From NCBI GenBank assembly GCA_958349055.1, contig CATWBO010000007.1, positions 1 through 64,000 of the forward strand: a stretch of DNA of 64,000 nt. The letters are read 5' to 3'. Made by a program: the position numbers and the translations under genes. Of this stretch, positions 24,537 through 33,704 are shown piece by piece. This DNA is from an uncultured bacterium. GTDB lineage: Bacteria > Actinomycetota > Coriobacteriia > Coriobacteriales > Coriobacteriaceae. How positions within the stretch are numbered: position 1 is the first letter of the stretch; each line of letters opens with the position of its first letter. A model generated the notes under the pieces. The model was not told the DNA's origin. It made no database searches and worked only from the letters and a program-made list of their open reading frames with translations.

Positions 24537-26720
24537 TTAGGACCAGAGGAAGTCGCTGCGGGTGACGGTGGCGCCGATGGCGAAGGGCATGCAGGCGATG
24601 ACCGGATACAGGTAGCGCATGTAGGTCGAGCCGTTGCACGGACCAATCAGGCACACGGCGAGCACGCCCAACAGCGGCACCCAGATCGCCAGCGCACGCC
24701 ATGAATGACGACGCAGCAGGTAGACCACCACGGCGATCATGATCCACACATAGGTGGCCGAGCTCATGGTGAGCGAAATAAACGGGATGCGCTGCACCGC
24801 CACACGGTACAGATTGATCAGGTGGTCGCACCAGCGCACAACCTTGCTATCGACCGGATGGAAGTCGAAGTACTTGAAGTTGTCGGGACGCGCCATGATC
24901 TCGGCACTACGCGCCGTGCTGTAGACCCAGGCATCGCGCGCGCTCGGATAAAAATAACCATAGTAGTTATTGATAAGCGCCGAAATATAGCACTCGGGAT
25001 CCTTCTTAAACATCTGGGCCCATACCTCAAAATAGGCATCGATGTCCTCCTGCGAGGCGTACTCGTTAAAGCAATTTTTGACGGCGTCCGACTTATCCGG
25101 GTTGTAACGGCGGCCCAGATTCTCGTACTTGAGCACGCGATCGATCACGGCACGCTCTTCGTCGGTCACCAAGCCGTCGCAAGGAGCCTCCACGATGGTG
25201 CCGTCCTCCTTAACCGTGGGGTTGACGCCCGAGTTGAGGCCGTCGTGCTTTTGGACGAAACGAGCCGTCTGCTGGAACGGAATCGAGAGGATTTCGCGCT
25301 TGGAACCAGGCGTAATGTCGTGCGCCGGCATAAACACCTTGGTGAAGTACATATTAGAGGCAAGGCAGAGCGCGAGCACCGCGAGGACGCCAACCCAGCG
25401 GAATCGCGGCATGACGTATGAGACCGCGGCGCCCATCTGCTTGGCTGCACGACGAGCCACATGTACATCCCATGCGCAAAACGCCGACGCGATTACGCAT
25501 GCCGCCAGGGGAAACACCAGGCCGCCGTTGCGCAGAAACGTGGAACCCATGGCAGCCAGCGCAAGCAACAGCCAGTCATGGCGCGCAAAGAGCACGGGGG
25601 CTTTCTCGCCCAATCGCTCGACATTGGCATCACGACGGGGCAGGCCACATGCCACGAGCTTGACGGTCTGTACCAGCAGCACCAAGAACGCGTCGGCAAA
25701 GAGCACGTCTTTGGTGAGCAACGCCGCGTAGTTAGAGAACATCGGCATAAACGCAAAGAACAGCAGGATCGCACCGCGGACCGGCAGGCTCACGCCCAGT
25801 TTGCGCAGCGACGAGATGGAATAGGCCATGCAGGCGGCCGTAATGACGAACTGAGCGCAGGTGTAGATGGCAAGCCCCGCATTGGCGCTGTTAAAGACCG
25901 AAAGCCCCAGCTGGACGCACGAACCGATGATAGCCGTGTGCACCACGGGGTGATGCCCGTTGAGCAACACATTGGGATTGAGCAGACGCAGGTAGTCACT
26001 CGTGCCGTTGGGGTAGTTGAACCACTGGCGGATCTGCGCACCCGTATCCCCCATAAAAAGGCCGGGCAGCGAAGCGATGAGCGTGGGCGCCCAGGCGATC
26101 ATAAGAACCAGGAAGGGCCCGGCAAAGGGATGGACCGAGAGCACGGCGTGAGCTACACGCCATACGCGGCCAAAGTGCGCTTCGGAAAACGGAATGCGCC
26201 GAGAGCTCAGCCAATCTAGACACTCAAAGGCAAGGTAGAAGGCGACGATCGCCAAGAGCATCCAACCCACACCGCCTATCCAGGCGCAGATGATGCGGGC
26301 CTTGTCGCCGAGCACGATCTCGGCTGAATCGATGAGGTCGTAGCTGCGGCCAAACACCATGCAGACGGCAAAGAACAGCGACGGAAGGACCACCGAGGGA
26401 CGCCAAGCGTCGCCGCGGCCAAAGAATACGTAGCGAAACGGCAGCGTAAGCAGGCAGGCAAGCGCAAGCAGCATGACCGCGTCGGTATGGCCGGCAAACG
26501 AGAGGAGCACCTCGTAGCACACGTACAGCATGCCCGAGGCTTTGGGGTCAATCGCCAAGACCGCGTTGCTCGACACTGGGGCGGGATCGATGGAAAACGC
26601 CGTGGTCGCCAACAGCGCGAGCAAAAATGCGATGAGCGTCTGCTTGGCGGGGTAGCGCTTAAACCAGACGATGCGGGCAGCGTCGCGCGCAGCCGTTGTG
26701 GAGAGGTCGGAATCCTTCAC
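24537..26720 (-). CDS. DUF6020 family multi-pass membrane protein
   Basis: A 727-aa protein with about 12-14 hydrophobic segments and a soluble region near residues 460-600 (containing FYPSARDAWVYSTARSAEIM). The layout resembles membrane glycosyltransferases of the GT-C type, and I recognise it as DUF6020-like. No catalytic acidic pair is assigned with confidence. GTG start (26720) with AAAGG upstream. It probably modifies a surface polymer (inference). The palindrome at 24501-24536 forms its immediate 3' end. Confidence 0.75.
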   Translation of the reverse strand: MKDSDLSTTAARDAARIVWFKRYPAKQTLIAFLLALLATTAFSIDPAPVSSNAVLAIDPKASGMLYVCYEVLLSFAGHTDAVMLLALACLLTLPFRYVFFGRGDAWRPSVVLPSLFFAVCMVFGRSYDLIDSAEIVLGDKARIICAWIGGVGWMLLAIVAFYLAFECLDWLSSRRIPFSEAHFGRVWRVAHAVLSVHPFAGPFLVLMIAWAPTLIASLPGLFMGDTGAQIRQWFNYPNGTSDYLRLLNPNVLLNGHHPVVHTAIIGSCVQLGLSVFNSANAGLAIYTCAQFVITAACMAYSISSLRKLGVSLPVRGAILLFFAFMPMFSNYAALLTKDVLFADAFLVLLVQTVKLVACGLPRRDANVERLGEKAPVLFARHDWLLLALAAMGSTFLRNGGLVFPLAACVIASAFCAWDVHVARRAAKQMGAAVSYVMPRFRWVGVLAVLALCLASNMYFTKVFMPAHDITPGSKREILSIPFQQTARFVQKHDGLNSGVNPTVKEDGTIVEAPCDGLVTDEERAVIDRVLKYENLGRRYNPDKSDAVKNCFNEYASQEDIDAYFEVWAQMFKKDPECYISALINNYYGYFYPSARDAWVYSTARSAEIMARPDNFKYFDFHPVDSKVVRWCDHLINLYRVAVQRIPFISLTMSSATYVWIMIAVVVYLLRRHSWRALAIWVPLLGVLAVCLIGPCNGSTYMRYLYPVIACMPFAIGATVTRSDFLWS

Positions 26721-26757
26721 AGTCCGAAAGCCTTTCTAGAAACCTATCAAACTCGGC

Positions 26758-26798
26758 AAAACCACCACAAAGGTGCCTGTCCCCTTTGTGGTGGTTTT
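26758..26798. repeat. Dispersed palindrome, family member C1
   Basis: The arms are 16 bp, AAAACCACCACAAAGG and its exact complement, with loop TGCCTGTCC. It lies 5 nt beyond the lgt stop. The central 36 nt are identical to those at 51014-51049, while the outer bases differ but still pair with each other (AA/TT here, AG/CT there). Confidence 0.85.
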
Positions 26799-26803
26799 GG
26801 TGG

Positions 26804-27625
26804 TTAGGCGTCCAGGTAGACGCGCTGGGGCTGGTTGCGGTGTCGGGCGAAGATGATGAGCGCCAGGCCGGCGATCACGAGCGGCAGGCTCAGCAGCTGG
26901 CCCATGGTGATAACGCCTCCCAGCAGATAACCCAGCTGGGCATCGGGCACGCGCACGAACTCGACGAGAAAGCGGACGATGCCGTACCCCATCACGAACA
27001 CGCCCATAAACGTACCCTGGGGCAGCAGCGGCTTTTTGCGGCTGAGCACCTGTAGGATGCAAAAGAGCACGATGCCCTCAAGAAACGCCTCGTAGAGCTG
27101 GGAGGGATGGCGCGGCATATCGCCCGCGGCGCCGCCAAAGACCACACCCCAGGGCAGATCGGTCGGCTTACCCCACAGCTCACCGTTCACGAAGTTGGCG
27201 CAACGTCCCAGGCACAGCGCCAGCGGGGCGCCGATCACAGCAAGGTCGGCGACGGTCCATGCATCGAGCTTGTACATGCGGCACACGATGATGCCACCCA
27301 AGATGCCGCCCACCAGGCCGCCGTGGAAGCTCATGCCGCCCTCGTTGGTGGCAAAGATTTCGAGCGGGTGGGCCCAGTAGTAGCCATCGCCGTAAAAGAC
27401 GACGTAAAACAGGCGGGCGCCGATAATGAGGCCGAAGACTACGCCGACCACGACGCTCGTCAGATCGTCAATCGTGATGTTAAAGCCCCAACGACGCTGC
27501 GTGCGGTACATAACGACCGCCGTGAGCAGAGCGCCGACCACGTAGGCCAGACCGTACCAGTAGATGGTGATGGGGCCCGCCGAGATCGCGACGGGATCAA
27601 GCATATGGTAGAGGTCGTTGAGCAT
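26804..27625 (-). CDS. lgt: Prolipoprotein diacylglyceryl transferase
   Basis: A 273-aa membrane enzyme that transfers diacylglycerol from phosphatidylglycerol to the lipobox cysteine of prelipoproteins. The signature GRCANFVNGELWG (near 148-160) holds the catalytic region. MSFHGGLVGG and the arginine in PRHPSQLYEAFLEG are also conserved. Seven hydrophobic segments are visible. The substrate-binding lipoprotein at 52531 would be a client. The C1 palindrome follows its stop codon. Confidence 0.95.
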   Translation of the reverse strand: MLNDLYHMLDPVAISAGPITIYWYGLAYVVGALLTAVVMYRTQRRWGFNITIDDLTSVVVGVVFGLIIGARLFYVVFYGDGYYWAHPLEIFATNEGGMSFHGGLVGGILGGIIVCRMYKLDAWTVADLAVIGAPLALCLGRCANFVNGELWGKPTDLPWGVVFGGAAGDMPRHPSQLYEAFLEGIVLFCILQVLSRKKPLLPQGTFMGVFVMGYGIVRFLVEFVRVPDAQLGYLLGGVITMGQLLSLPLVIAGLALIIFARHRNQPQRVYLDA

Positions 27626-27733
27626 ATCGATCCCCTGCTCCCTACATACAAATGCGGCCGCGGGCCTTTCGCTCGCAGCCGCATATTTGGGCGTAACGTT
27701 TATGCGGCACGCATGGTCCGCAGCTTTCGCATC

Positions 27734-28012
27734 TTAGAACGGCGTGTACTCGTCGTACAGGTCGTCGGTCTCGCCAGAAGCATTGACCTGCTCGACGCGG
27801 GTAACGCCGGGCACATGCTCCTTCAAGATGCGCTCGATACCCATGGACAGGGTCAGCGAGCTCATGGGGCAGCCGGCGCAGGCGCCCTGCAGCTCCAGCT
27901 TGACGACACCCTCGTCGTCGACACCCACATACTCCATATCGCCGCCGTCGGCCTGCAGGTTGGGGCGGATCTCTTCAAGAACCTTCTTAAGCAGCTCTTC
28001 GTTAACAGCCAC
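27734..28012 (-). CDS. NifU-like C-terminal domain (Fe-S scaffold/carrier)
   Basis: A 92-aa single-domain protein. RPNLQADGGDMEYVGVDDEG and the CAGC motif (GACAGCPMSSLTL) are the NifU C-terminal domain, which binds or carries an iron-sulfur cluster through the two cysteines. GTG start with AAAGGAG 6 nt upstream. It may serve as a carrier to apo-enzymes. No suf or isc genes are in the window. Confidence 0.9.
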   Translation of the reverse strand: MAVNEELLKKVLEEIRPNLQADGGDMEYVGVDDEGVVKLELQGACAGCPMSSLTLSMGIERILKEHVPGVTRVEQVNASGETDDLYDEYTPF

Positions 28013-28123
28013 AGGGGCTCCTTTCTCACAATAACGCGGGCGCGCCCGCGGACAGGGGCTATGTTACTACAGCCATGTACCCGCTTAGGCGCCAGCCATG
28101 CGCGCGGACACGACTTTCACGAG

Positions 28124-28170
28124 CAGTCAATTTGGGACGGGGCTCTTTTAGCTGTTTTGTCGCCAGCTAG
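28124..28170. repeat. Dispersed repeat CAGTCAATTTGGGA, copy 1
   Basis: CAGTCAATTTGGGACGGGGC is followed by TTTTAGCTG and a small TAGCTG/CAGCTA hairpin. The opening 14 nt recur at 29688-29701, and the GGGACGGGGC part at 29712. It lies just beyond the dCMP deaminase stop (28183). Confidence 0.6.
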
Positions 28171-28182
28171 CGTTGGCACGCG

Positions 28183-28707
28183 CTACTGCTGAGTCTGCTC
28201 CCCGGTACCAATATGGACATCGACGATAACCTGGCGGTAGCTGATGCCGCAGGAGTCGAGGATGCGGCGGCTGATGCGGCCGTCGTCGGTATCGGCGTAC
28301 TTGTTGTCCAGGTAGACAACCTCGCCTACACCTACCTGTGCCAGAATCTTGGCACAGTCGTGGCACGGGAACAGCGTGACGTAGACCGTGGAACCCTCGA
28401 GGTCTTTGAGCGAGCCGCGGTAGTTGAGCACGGCGTTTGCCTCGGCATGCACCACGTAGTTGTGCTTGTCCTGCAACGGGTCATCACTCGTTCCCCACGG
28501 GAAAAAGTCGTCGTTGAGCGCCGAGGGCGTGCCGTTGTAGCCCACCGAAAGGATGCGGTGGTTGGTGCTGGCGATGCACGCGCCCACCTGCGTGTTGGGG
28601 TCCTTGCTGCGGCGCTGCGCGGCAATGGCCACACTCATAAAGAACTCGTCCCAGCTAATGACGTCGCGGCGCTTGCCCGACGCGGTTTGATGAAGATCGT
28701 CCGACAT
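28183..28707 (-). CDS. Deoxycytidylate (dCMP) deaminase family protein
   Basis: A 174-aa zinc deaminase of the dCMP deaminase/ComEB type, making dUMP for thymidylate synthesis. Motifs are the catalytic VVHAEANAVLNY (His and Glu) and the two-cysteine zinc motif PCHDC in TLFPCHDCAKIL. SKDPNTQVGACI and ILSVGYNGTP are family-typical. Start: ATG at 28707 with GGAGGGG 6 nt upstream; the frame is open 12 codons further without a ribosome site. Confidence 0.9.
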   Translation of the reverse strand: MSDDLHQTASGKRRDVISWDEFFMSVAIAAQRRSKDPNTQVGACIASTNHRILSVGYNGTPSALNDDFFPWGTSDDPLQDKHNYVVHAEANAVLNYRGSLKDLEGSTVYVTLFPCHDCAKILAQVGVGEVVYLDNKYADTDDGRISRRILDSCGISYRQVIVDVHIGTGEQTQQ

Positions 28708-28788
28708 GGCAGACCCCTCCGTAATCGCAACATTTTGACCCATTGTAGCAGGTGAAAGGTGGGGGCGTTTACCCCACCGGCCCTCGCT

Positions 28789-29643
28789 CTACGCGCGGCG
28801 GGGTTTTTGGTTGATGCGGTAGAGCTCGGCGAGACCCCGCAACGTCAGCGCATCGTCGACTGTCAGGCTATGGCCGACCAGCGCCGCGAGCGCCTCGGCA
28901 TCGTCGCCGGTAATGATGATGGGCACATCGCCCTCCCCCGCTGCCTTAGTCGCGCGCATCTCGGCAAGCACCATGTCGAGCATGCCGTCGATGCGTGCCA
29001 CCTCGCCCAAGACCACGCCCGAGCGCATGGCCTCACGCGTGTTGCGGCCGATGACATGCGTCGGTGCCGAGGGCTCGACCTGGGGCAGGCGCGCTGCTGC
29101 CGCCGAAAGCGAGCGGGCGCCGAGTGCCAAGCCCGGCGCGATGACGCCGCCCACAAAGGTACCGTGCGCGTCGATGACCTCGATATTGGTCGTCGTGCCC
29201 AGGTCAATCACGATGCACGGCGAGCCGTAGACGGCGCGGGCCGCCACGGCATCGGCGATGCGGTCGGGGCCGATCTCGGCCGGATCGTCGTAGTGCACGG
29301 GCATGCCGGTCTTAAGTCCCGGCCCCACGGTGAGCACGCGCCCCGTGCAGGTGCGGGAAAGTGCCGCCTTCCACGGGCGCTCGAGCGCCGGCACCACGCA
29401 ACTCAGCACGGCCGCCGCGGGAACGAGCGCGCCCGGCATGCCCGCATCGGCCGCCAGTGCGGCCATGACCTGCACGAGACGCATGCGCGCCTCGTCTGCT
29501 GTGATGCTCGACGGCGTGGTGATCTCGCACGTCGCAAGCGGACATTCCTGCGCCGCGGCCGAATCCTCTGCAAACAGGCCAAAGCGAATGAACGTGTTGC
29601 CCACGTCGGCCGTCAATATATATGCGCACCCATTAAGCATCAT
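28789..29643 (-). CDS. coaX: Type III pantothenate kinase
   Basis: A 284-aa ATP-dependent pantothenate kinase of the ASKHA fold, the first step of coenzyme A synthesis. ILTADVGNTFIRFGLF is the phosphate-binding strand, GPDRIADAVAAR is the pantothenate-site motif, and VIDLGTTTNIEVID the second phosphate motif, with GGVIAPGLALGARSL following. Two adjacent ATGs (29643 and 29640) follow AAAGGAG. The first gives a 5-nt spacing and the second 8, so either could be used. It is divergent from the OPT transporter. Confidence 0.92.
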   Translation of the reverse strand: MMLNGCAYILTADVGNTFIRFGLFAEDSAAAQECPLATCEITTPSSITADEARMRLVQVMAALAADAGMPGALVPAAAVLSCVVPALERPWKAALSRTCTGRVLTVGPGLKTGMPVHYDDPAEIGPDRIADAVAARAVYGSPCIVIDLGTTTNIEVIDAHGTFVGGVIAPGLALGARSLSAAAARLPQVEPSAPTHVIGRNTREAMRSGVVLGEVARIDGMLDMVLAEMRATKAAGEGDVPIIITGDDAEALAALVGHSLTVDDALTLRGLAELYRINQKPRRA

Positions 29644-29687
29644 CGGCGCTCCTTTCGTCTGCCCAGCAGTATATCCCGTAGGCAAGG

Positions 29688-29747
29688 CAGTCAATTTGGG
29701 ATGATTTTTCTGGGACGGGGCCAGCTAAAAAAGCCCCATCCCAAATG
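29688..29747. repeat. Dispersed repeat copy 2 and GGGACGGGGC hairpin
   Basis: CAGTCAATTTGGGA is followed by TGGGACGGGGC and GCCCCATCCCA as an 11-bp stem around CAGCTAAAAAA. It lies in the coaX/OPT divergent gap. The pieces match 28124-28160 in mosaic order. Confidence 0.6.
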
Positions 29748-29876
29748 AGCTCCTTGCGGCTATACTGGTGCGCGGTCGTTTGCGAGCTCACGCGGCGGCC
29801 CTTGGTAACCCGACTTCCCGCGCCGTATACGTAGCGGCGCTCCCGGGGGAAGCGGATATACGCAAAGGAGTTATAT

Positions 29877-31580
29877 ATGAGCAATCCCTCGAGCCGCGCC
29901 TCGATGCGCGGGCAACTCACGCTGCGCGGCGTCGTCATCGGCGTCCTTGGCTGCGTGATTATCACGGCAAGCTCGGCCTACACGGCGCTCAAGATGGGCG
30001 CACTCCCCTGGCCGATCGTCTTTGCTGCCGTCATCTCGCTGTTCTTCCTTAAGCTTATGGGCAACGCCAGCCTCAACGAGGCCAACGTCACCCACACCAT
30101 CATGTCCGCAGGCGCCATGGTCGCCGGCGGACTGGCGTTTACCATCCCGGGCGCCTGGATGCTGGGCTATGCCGACCAGATCAGCTGGCTCGACATGTTT
30201 ATCGTGGCACTCGCCGGCACCATCCTGGGCCTGCTGGCCACGGCGCTCATCCACCGTCACTTTATCGTGGACGCCGCCCTTGAGTTCCCCACCGGCAACG
30301 CCGCAGCCCAGACCCTGCGCGCGACCGAGGCCGGCGGCAAGACCGGCAAGCAGCTCTTTGGCTCCATGGCCCTCGCCGGCATCTACAGCGTGCTGCGCGA
30401 CGCCCTGGGCGTGGTGCCCGGCATGCTCTGCACGCTCAATATTCCCGGCGTGACCTTTGGCATCTACAACTCGCCCATGCTGCTCTCCGTCGGCTTCCTC
30501 GTGGGCTTCGCCCCGGTCGCCTTCTGGTTTGCCGGCGCCCTGCTAGGCAACTTTGGCATCATTGTGGGCGGCACCGCCGCCGGTCTGTTCGACGTTGTGA
30601 CCGCGCAGGGCATCGTCAAGTCCCTGGGCATGGGCCTCATGATGGGCTTTGGCGTCGCCGTCGTCCTCAAGGACATCCTGCCGCAGGTCGCCGGCATCGT
30701 CCGCGGTCTTGCCGCCGACAGCTCCACCGACACCGACGAGCAGTCGCTCATCTCGGGCTCCCTTAAGCTCGACGCCGGTATCATCGGTCTGGGCGCTGCC
30801 GCCATCGCCGTGATCATCGCCATCGTGCTCGACCTTGGCCCCGTTCCGGCCGTCATCGTCACGCTGTTCACCTTTGTCACCACCATCATGAGCGCGCAGA
30901 GCTGCGGCCAGACGGGCATCGACCCCATGGAGATCTTCGGCCTCATCGTCATGCTCATCGTGGCAGCCTTCGCACAGATCGCCCAGGTCAAGCTGTTCTT
31001 TATCGCCGGCATCGTAGCCGTGGCGTGCGGCCTTGCGGGCGACGTCATGAACGACTTTAAGGCCGGCGCCGTGCTGGGCACCAACCCGCGTGCGCAGTGG
31101 ATCGGCCAGGCCATCGGCGGCATCGTGGGCGCCCTGGTCGCCGCAGCCGTCATGGTCGCGCTCGTCACCGCCTATGGTCCGGACGCCTTTGGCCCCGACA
31201 AGAGCTTTGTGGCCGCGCAGGCAAGCGTCGTCGCCACCATGGTCTCGGGCATCCCAAGTGTGCCGTGGTTCGCAGGCGGCTTTATCGCCGGTATCGTCAT
31301 GTACTGGCTCGGCATTCCGGCCATGATGATCGGCCTGGGCGTATACCTGCCGTTCTACATGTCGCTCACGGCCTTCCTGGGCTCCTGCGTCAAGCTCGCC
31401 TACGACAAGTGGGCCGCTCACCGCGACGCTACTGCCGGTCTTTCGGACGAGGAGAAGGCCGCCAAGGACGCCGCCTTCCAGGAGCAGGGCCTGGTCGTCG
31501 CCAGCGGCCTGCTCGGCGGCGAGTCTATCGTCGGCGTTATCCTGGCGTTTATCTCCGTTGGCCTGAGCCTGCTGGGGTAG
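29877..31580 (+). CDS. OPT family transporter
   Basis: A 567-aa membrane protein of the oligopeptide transporter (OPT) superfamily, which imports peptides or metal chelates by proton coupling. About 14 hydrophobic helices are visible. Family segments include TLRGVVIGVLGCVIITASSA, FPTGNAAAQTLRATEAGG, and the MIGLGVYLPFYMSLTAFLGS region near residue 485. AAGGAG lies 6 nt before the ATG. The substrate is unknown. A terminator closes it at 31604, so it is probably monocistronic. Confidence 0.88.
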   Translation: MSNPSSRASMRGQLTLRGVVIGVLGCVIITASSAYTALKMGALPWPIVFAAVISLFFLKLMGNASLNEANVTHTIMSAGAMVAGGLAFTIPGAWMLGYADQISWLDMFIVALAGTILGLLATALIHRHFIVDAALEFPTGNAAAQTLRATEAGGKTGKQLFGSMALAGIYSVLRDALGVVPGMLCTLNIPGVTFGIYNSPMLLSVGFLVGFAPVAFWFAGALLGNFGIIVGGTAAGLFDVVTAQGIVKSLGMGLMMGFGVAVVLKDILPQVAGIVRGLAADSSTDTDEQSLISGSLKLDAGIIGLGAAAIAVIIAIVLDLGPVPAVIVTLFTFVTTIMSAQSCGQTGIDPMEIFGLIVMLIVAAFAQIAQVKLFFIAGIVAVACGLAGDVMNDFKAGAVLGTNPRAQWIGQAIGGIVGALVAAAVMVALVTAYGPDAFGPDKSFVAAQASVVATMVSGIPSVPWFAGGFIAGIVMYWLGIPAMMIGLGVYLPFYMSLTAFLGSCVKLAYDKWAAHRDATAGLSDEEKAAKDAAFQEQGLVVASGLLGGESIVGVILAFISVGLSLLG

Positions 31581-31603
31581 GCCGAAAACAACGCACCAGC
31601 GCA

Positions 31604-31643
31604 GAGCGCGGGGTCGGAATCAAACCGGCCCCGCGCTTTTTTG
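31604..31643 (+). terminator. Terminator after the OPT gene
   Basis: AGCGCGGGGTCGG and CCGGCCCCGCGCT form a stem of about 12 bp followed by TTTTTTG. Confidence 0.85.
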
Positions 31644-31794
31644 TCTATTTGGCTCTTATGATCCTCGCGGCGTTTTAGCCATTTCGATTGGCCTGACTTC
31701 CAGGTCAACAAACCTTGTCTGGCACCTCGCCCAACGCGGTGTAGAGTAAAGACGACAGACGCAAGAAGCGGCTCAGAAGCTAAACGAGGTAAGC

Positions 31795-32934
31795 ATGGAA
31801 CTCGACAAACAACAGCTCAAGCGACTGCGCGAACGCCATCACCGGCGCCACGGCATCCGCCCCGCCCATAGCGAGGCCATGGAGAACGCCGCCCGCTTCC
31901 TTAAGCAGGCGTTCAACATTCGCGAGGGTCGCGCGCCCTATCACGTGATTCGCAAGCGCTTTGTAAACGGAGCGCGCCTGACCGGCTCGCATCTGTGCAT
32001 CCTCATCATCGCCATGCTGATCGCGAGCATTGGCCTCGACATCGATTCGGACATCGCCATTGTGGGCGCTATGCTCATCTGCCCGCTCATGGGCTCGGTC
32101 CTTGCCATGGCATACGGCATTGCCACGCTCGACCGCGAGATTACCCTCGAGGCCGTCGCGGGCTTGGCTCTACAGATGGCCTTTTGCCTGGTCACGTCCA
32201 CGCTGTACTTTAAGCTCTCGCCCCTTGGCACCACCACGGCCGCCATCATCGACAACTCGACACCCACCGTGTGGGACCTTACCGTCGCACTCGCAGGCGG
32301 CTTTGCAGGCGGGCTGGGCAACTCGCGCGACCAGGAACCCGCCACGCTCATCGCCGGCGTGGCCGTGGCGACCGCGCTCATGCCGCCCCTGTGCGCGGCG
32401 GGCTATGGCATCGCCATCGCAAGCGGGTCGCTGTTTCTCTCGGCGCTTTACGAGTTTGGCATCAACGTGGTCTTTATCGCACTCGCGGCCGAAGCCGTGC
32501 TGCTTCTTTTGCGCGTGCCGCTCAAGCGCGACCTCAACGGCGACGGTATTGTGACCGCCGAGGAAAACGCCGAGGTCGACGAGCTATCGCGCAAGGTGCG
32601 CCGCCGCATCATCGTGGGTACGGTGATCTTTGCCATCCCCTGCATCGTTATGACGGCGGGGTCTATTGGCTCGGCGCAGGCCGGCGTGCAGGACGGCTAT
32701 GGCGTCACCGAAACTACGCGCGAGCTTGCCGCGGTACTGCCGGGCTTTAAGGATTACACCGTCGCCGTCGAGACCTCGGCCACCGAAGGCGAGGAGGAGG
32801 GCCTCGTCGAGCGCGAGATTGTCGCTCATGTGACGACAAGCGAGACGCTCGGGGCGCACGACCGCCGCGTCGCCCGCAAGCTCATCGACCTCAACGTGCC
32901 CGAACTCGATCGCGTGGAGTTCGATGTGAAGTAA
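31795..32934 (+). CDS. DUF389 family membrane protein
   Basis: A 379-aa protein of the DUF389 (TIGR00341-like) family. The core VGAMLICPLMGSVLAMAYG, then AGGFAGGLGNSRDQEPATLIAGVAVATALMPPL-type segments (residues about 160-205), marks the family. Six or so hydrophobic helices lie between residues 60 and 295, and the C-terminal roughly 90 residues are soluble. The function is unknown. ACGAGGTAAGC precedes the ATG. Confidence 0.87.
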   Translation: MELDKQQLKRLRERHHRRHGIRPAHSEAMENAARFLKQAFNIREGRAPYHVIRKRFVNGARLTGSHLCILIIAMLIASIGLDIDSDIAIVGAMLICPLMGSVLAMAYGIATLDREITLEAVAGLALQMAFCLVTSTLYFKLSPLGTTTAAIIDNSTPTVWDLTVALAGGFAGGLGNSRDQEPATLIAGVAVATALMPPLCAAGYGIAIASGSLFLSALYEFGINVVFIALAAEAVLLLLRVPLKRDLNGDGIVTAEENAEVDELSRKVRRRIIVGTVIFAIPCIVMTAGSIGSAQAGVQDGYGVTETTRELAAVLPGFKDYTVAVETSATEGEEEGLVEREIVAHVTTSETLGAHDRRVARKLIDLNVPELDRVEFDVK

Positions 32935-32943
32935 CGTGATGTA

Positions 32944-32966
32944 GGGCGCAGTTCACGACTGCGCCC
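32944..32966. terminator. Hairpin between convergent genes
   Basis: GGGCGCAGT and ACTGCGCCC form a perfect 9-bp stem with a 5-nt loop. CGCTGTTTTATT follows on the plus strand. It probably serves both the DUF389 gene and the convergent gene at 32991. Confidence 0.6.
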
Positions 32967-32990
32967 CGCTCGCTGTTTTATTGCCGTGAA

Positions 32991-33440
32991 TCAACTGTCC
33001 ACATCGACATCGCCAGACTCCACCATAAACGCCGGATCGGTGCTCACCAGATAAAAACGGGTCACCTTGGTATCTCTAAATAGGTAGAGCAAGCCCTGAT
33101 CGCGTCGGCGTGACATATACGCCACGTGGACCGTACCGAATTCTTCGCCGTTTTCATTCTTTAATACCAGAATGTTGGGGTCGTCCATACGCTCGAACTG
33201 TCCATCAACGCAGCTGCCGCCCTTGTCGACCAGCTGCCATCGACAGTTGTCCTCCTCAAGAAAAGCCAGGGCTTCCCGACTTGTTTTGTCATCCCGATAG
33301 AAACCATCAATGACAAACCCTTCGGAAGCGCATTCCTGCATATAGGACGTTTCTCGGCTTATAGCAAACAGCCCCGTAGCGCCCAGGAGCACAGCTAGGC
33401 AAACCACTGCAAGGGTTATCGAGATAGTACGGCGGCCCAT
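32991..33440 (-). CDS. Hypothetical membrane-anchored protein
   Basis: A 149-aa protein that I do not recognise. One N-terminal hydrophobic helix (TISITLAVVCLAVLLGATGL, about residues 5-24) could be a signal anchor; there is no lipobox cysteine. The rest is soluble with four cysteines and an acidic C-terminus (ESGDVDVDS). A cell-surface location is inferred. The flanking 264 bp to the next gene contain a copy of CAGATTTTGTCGCATACT (33653-33670), also seen at 35859. Confidence 0.65.
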   Translation of the reverse strand: MGRRTISITLAVVCLAVLLGATGLFAISRETSYMQECASEGFVIDGFYRDDKTSREALAFLEEDNCRWQLVDKGGSCVDGQFERMDDPNILVLKNENGEEFGTVHVAYMSRRRDQGLLYLFRDTKVTRFYLVSTDPAFMVESGDVDVDS

Positions 33441-33704
33441 ATTAACCAGCCCGATACTTGTTTAACGGAGCGCGAAACATACTTGGCACCTCCGATATCA
33501 GAGCAAACGTCACCCGCAGCCCGGCGGCAGTCATATGTTTCCAACATCAAACCATATGGCAACCACTCGCGAGAGGAGTATCGGCGAACGGTGCATTTTT
33601 GCGCTCCATTGGTCAAACGTCAACGCGCGCTACAGCTCTTGCCCAATCAATTCAGATTTTGTCGCATACTACCGTAGATCCCCAACGCTTCCACCCCCCC
33701 CGAA

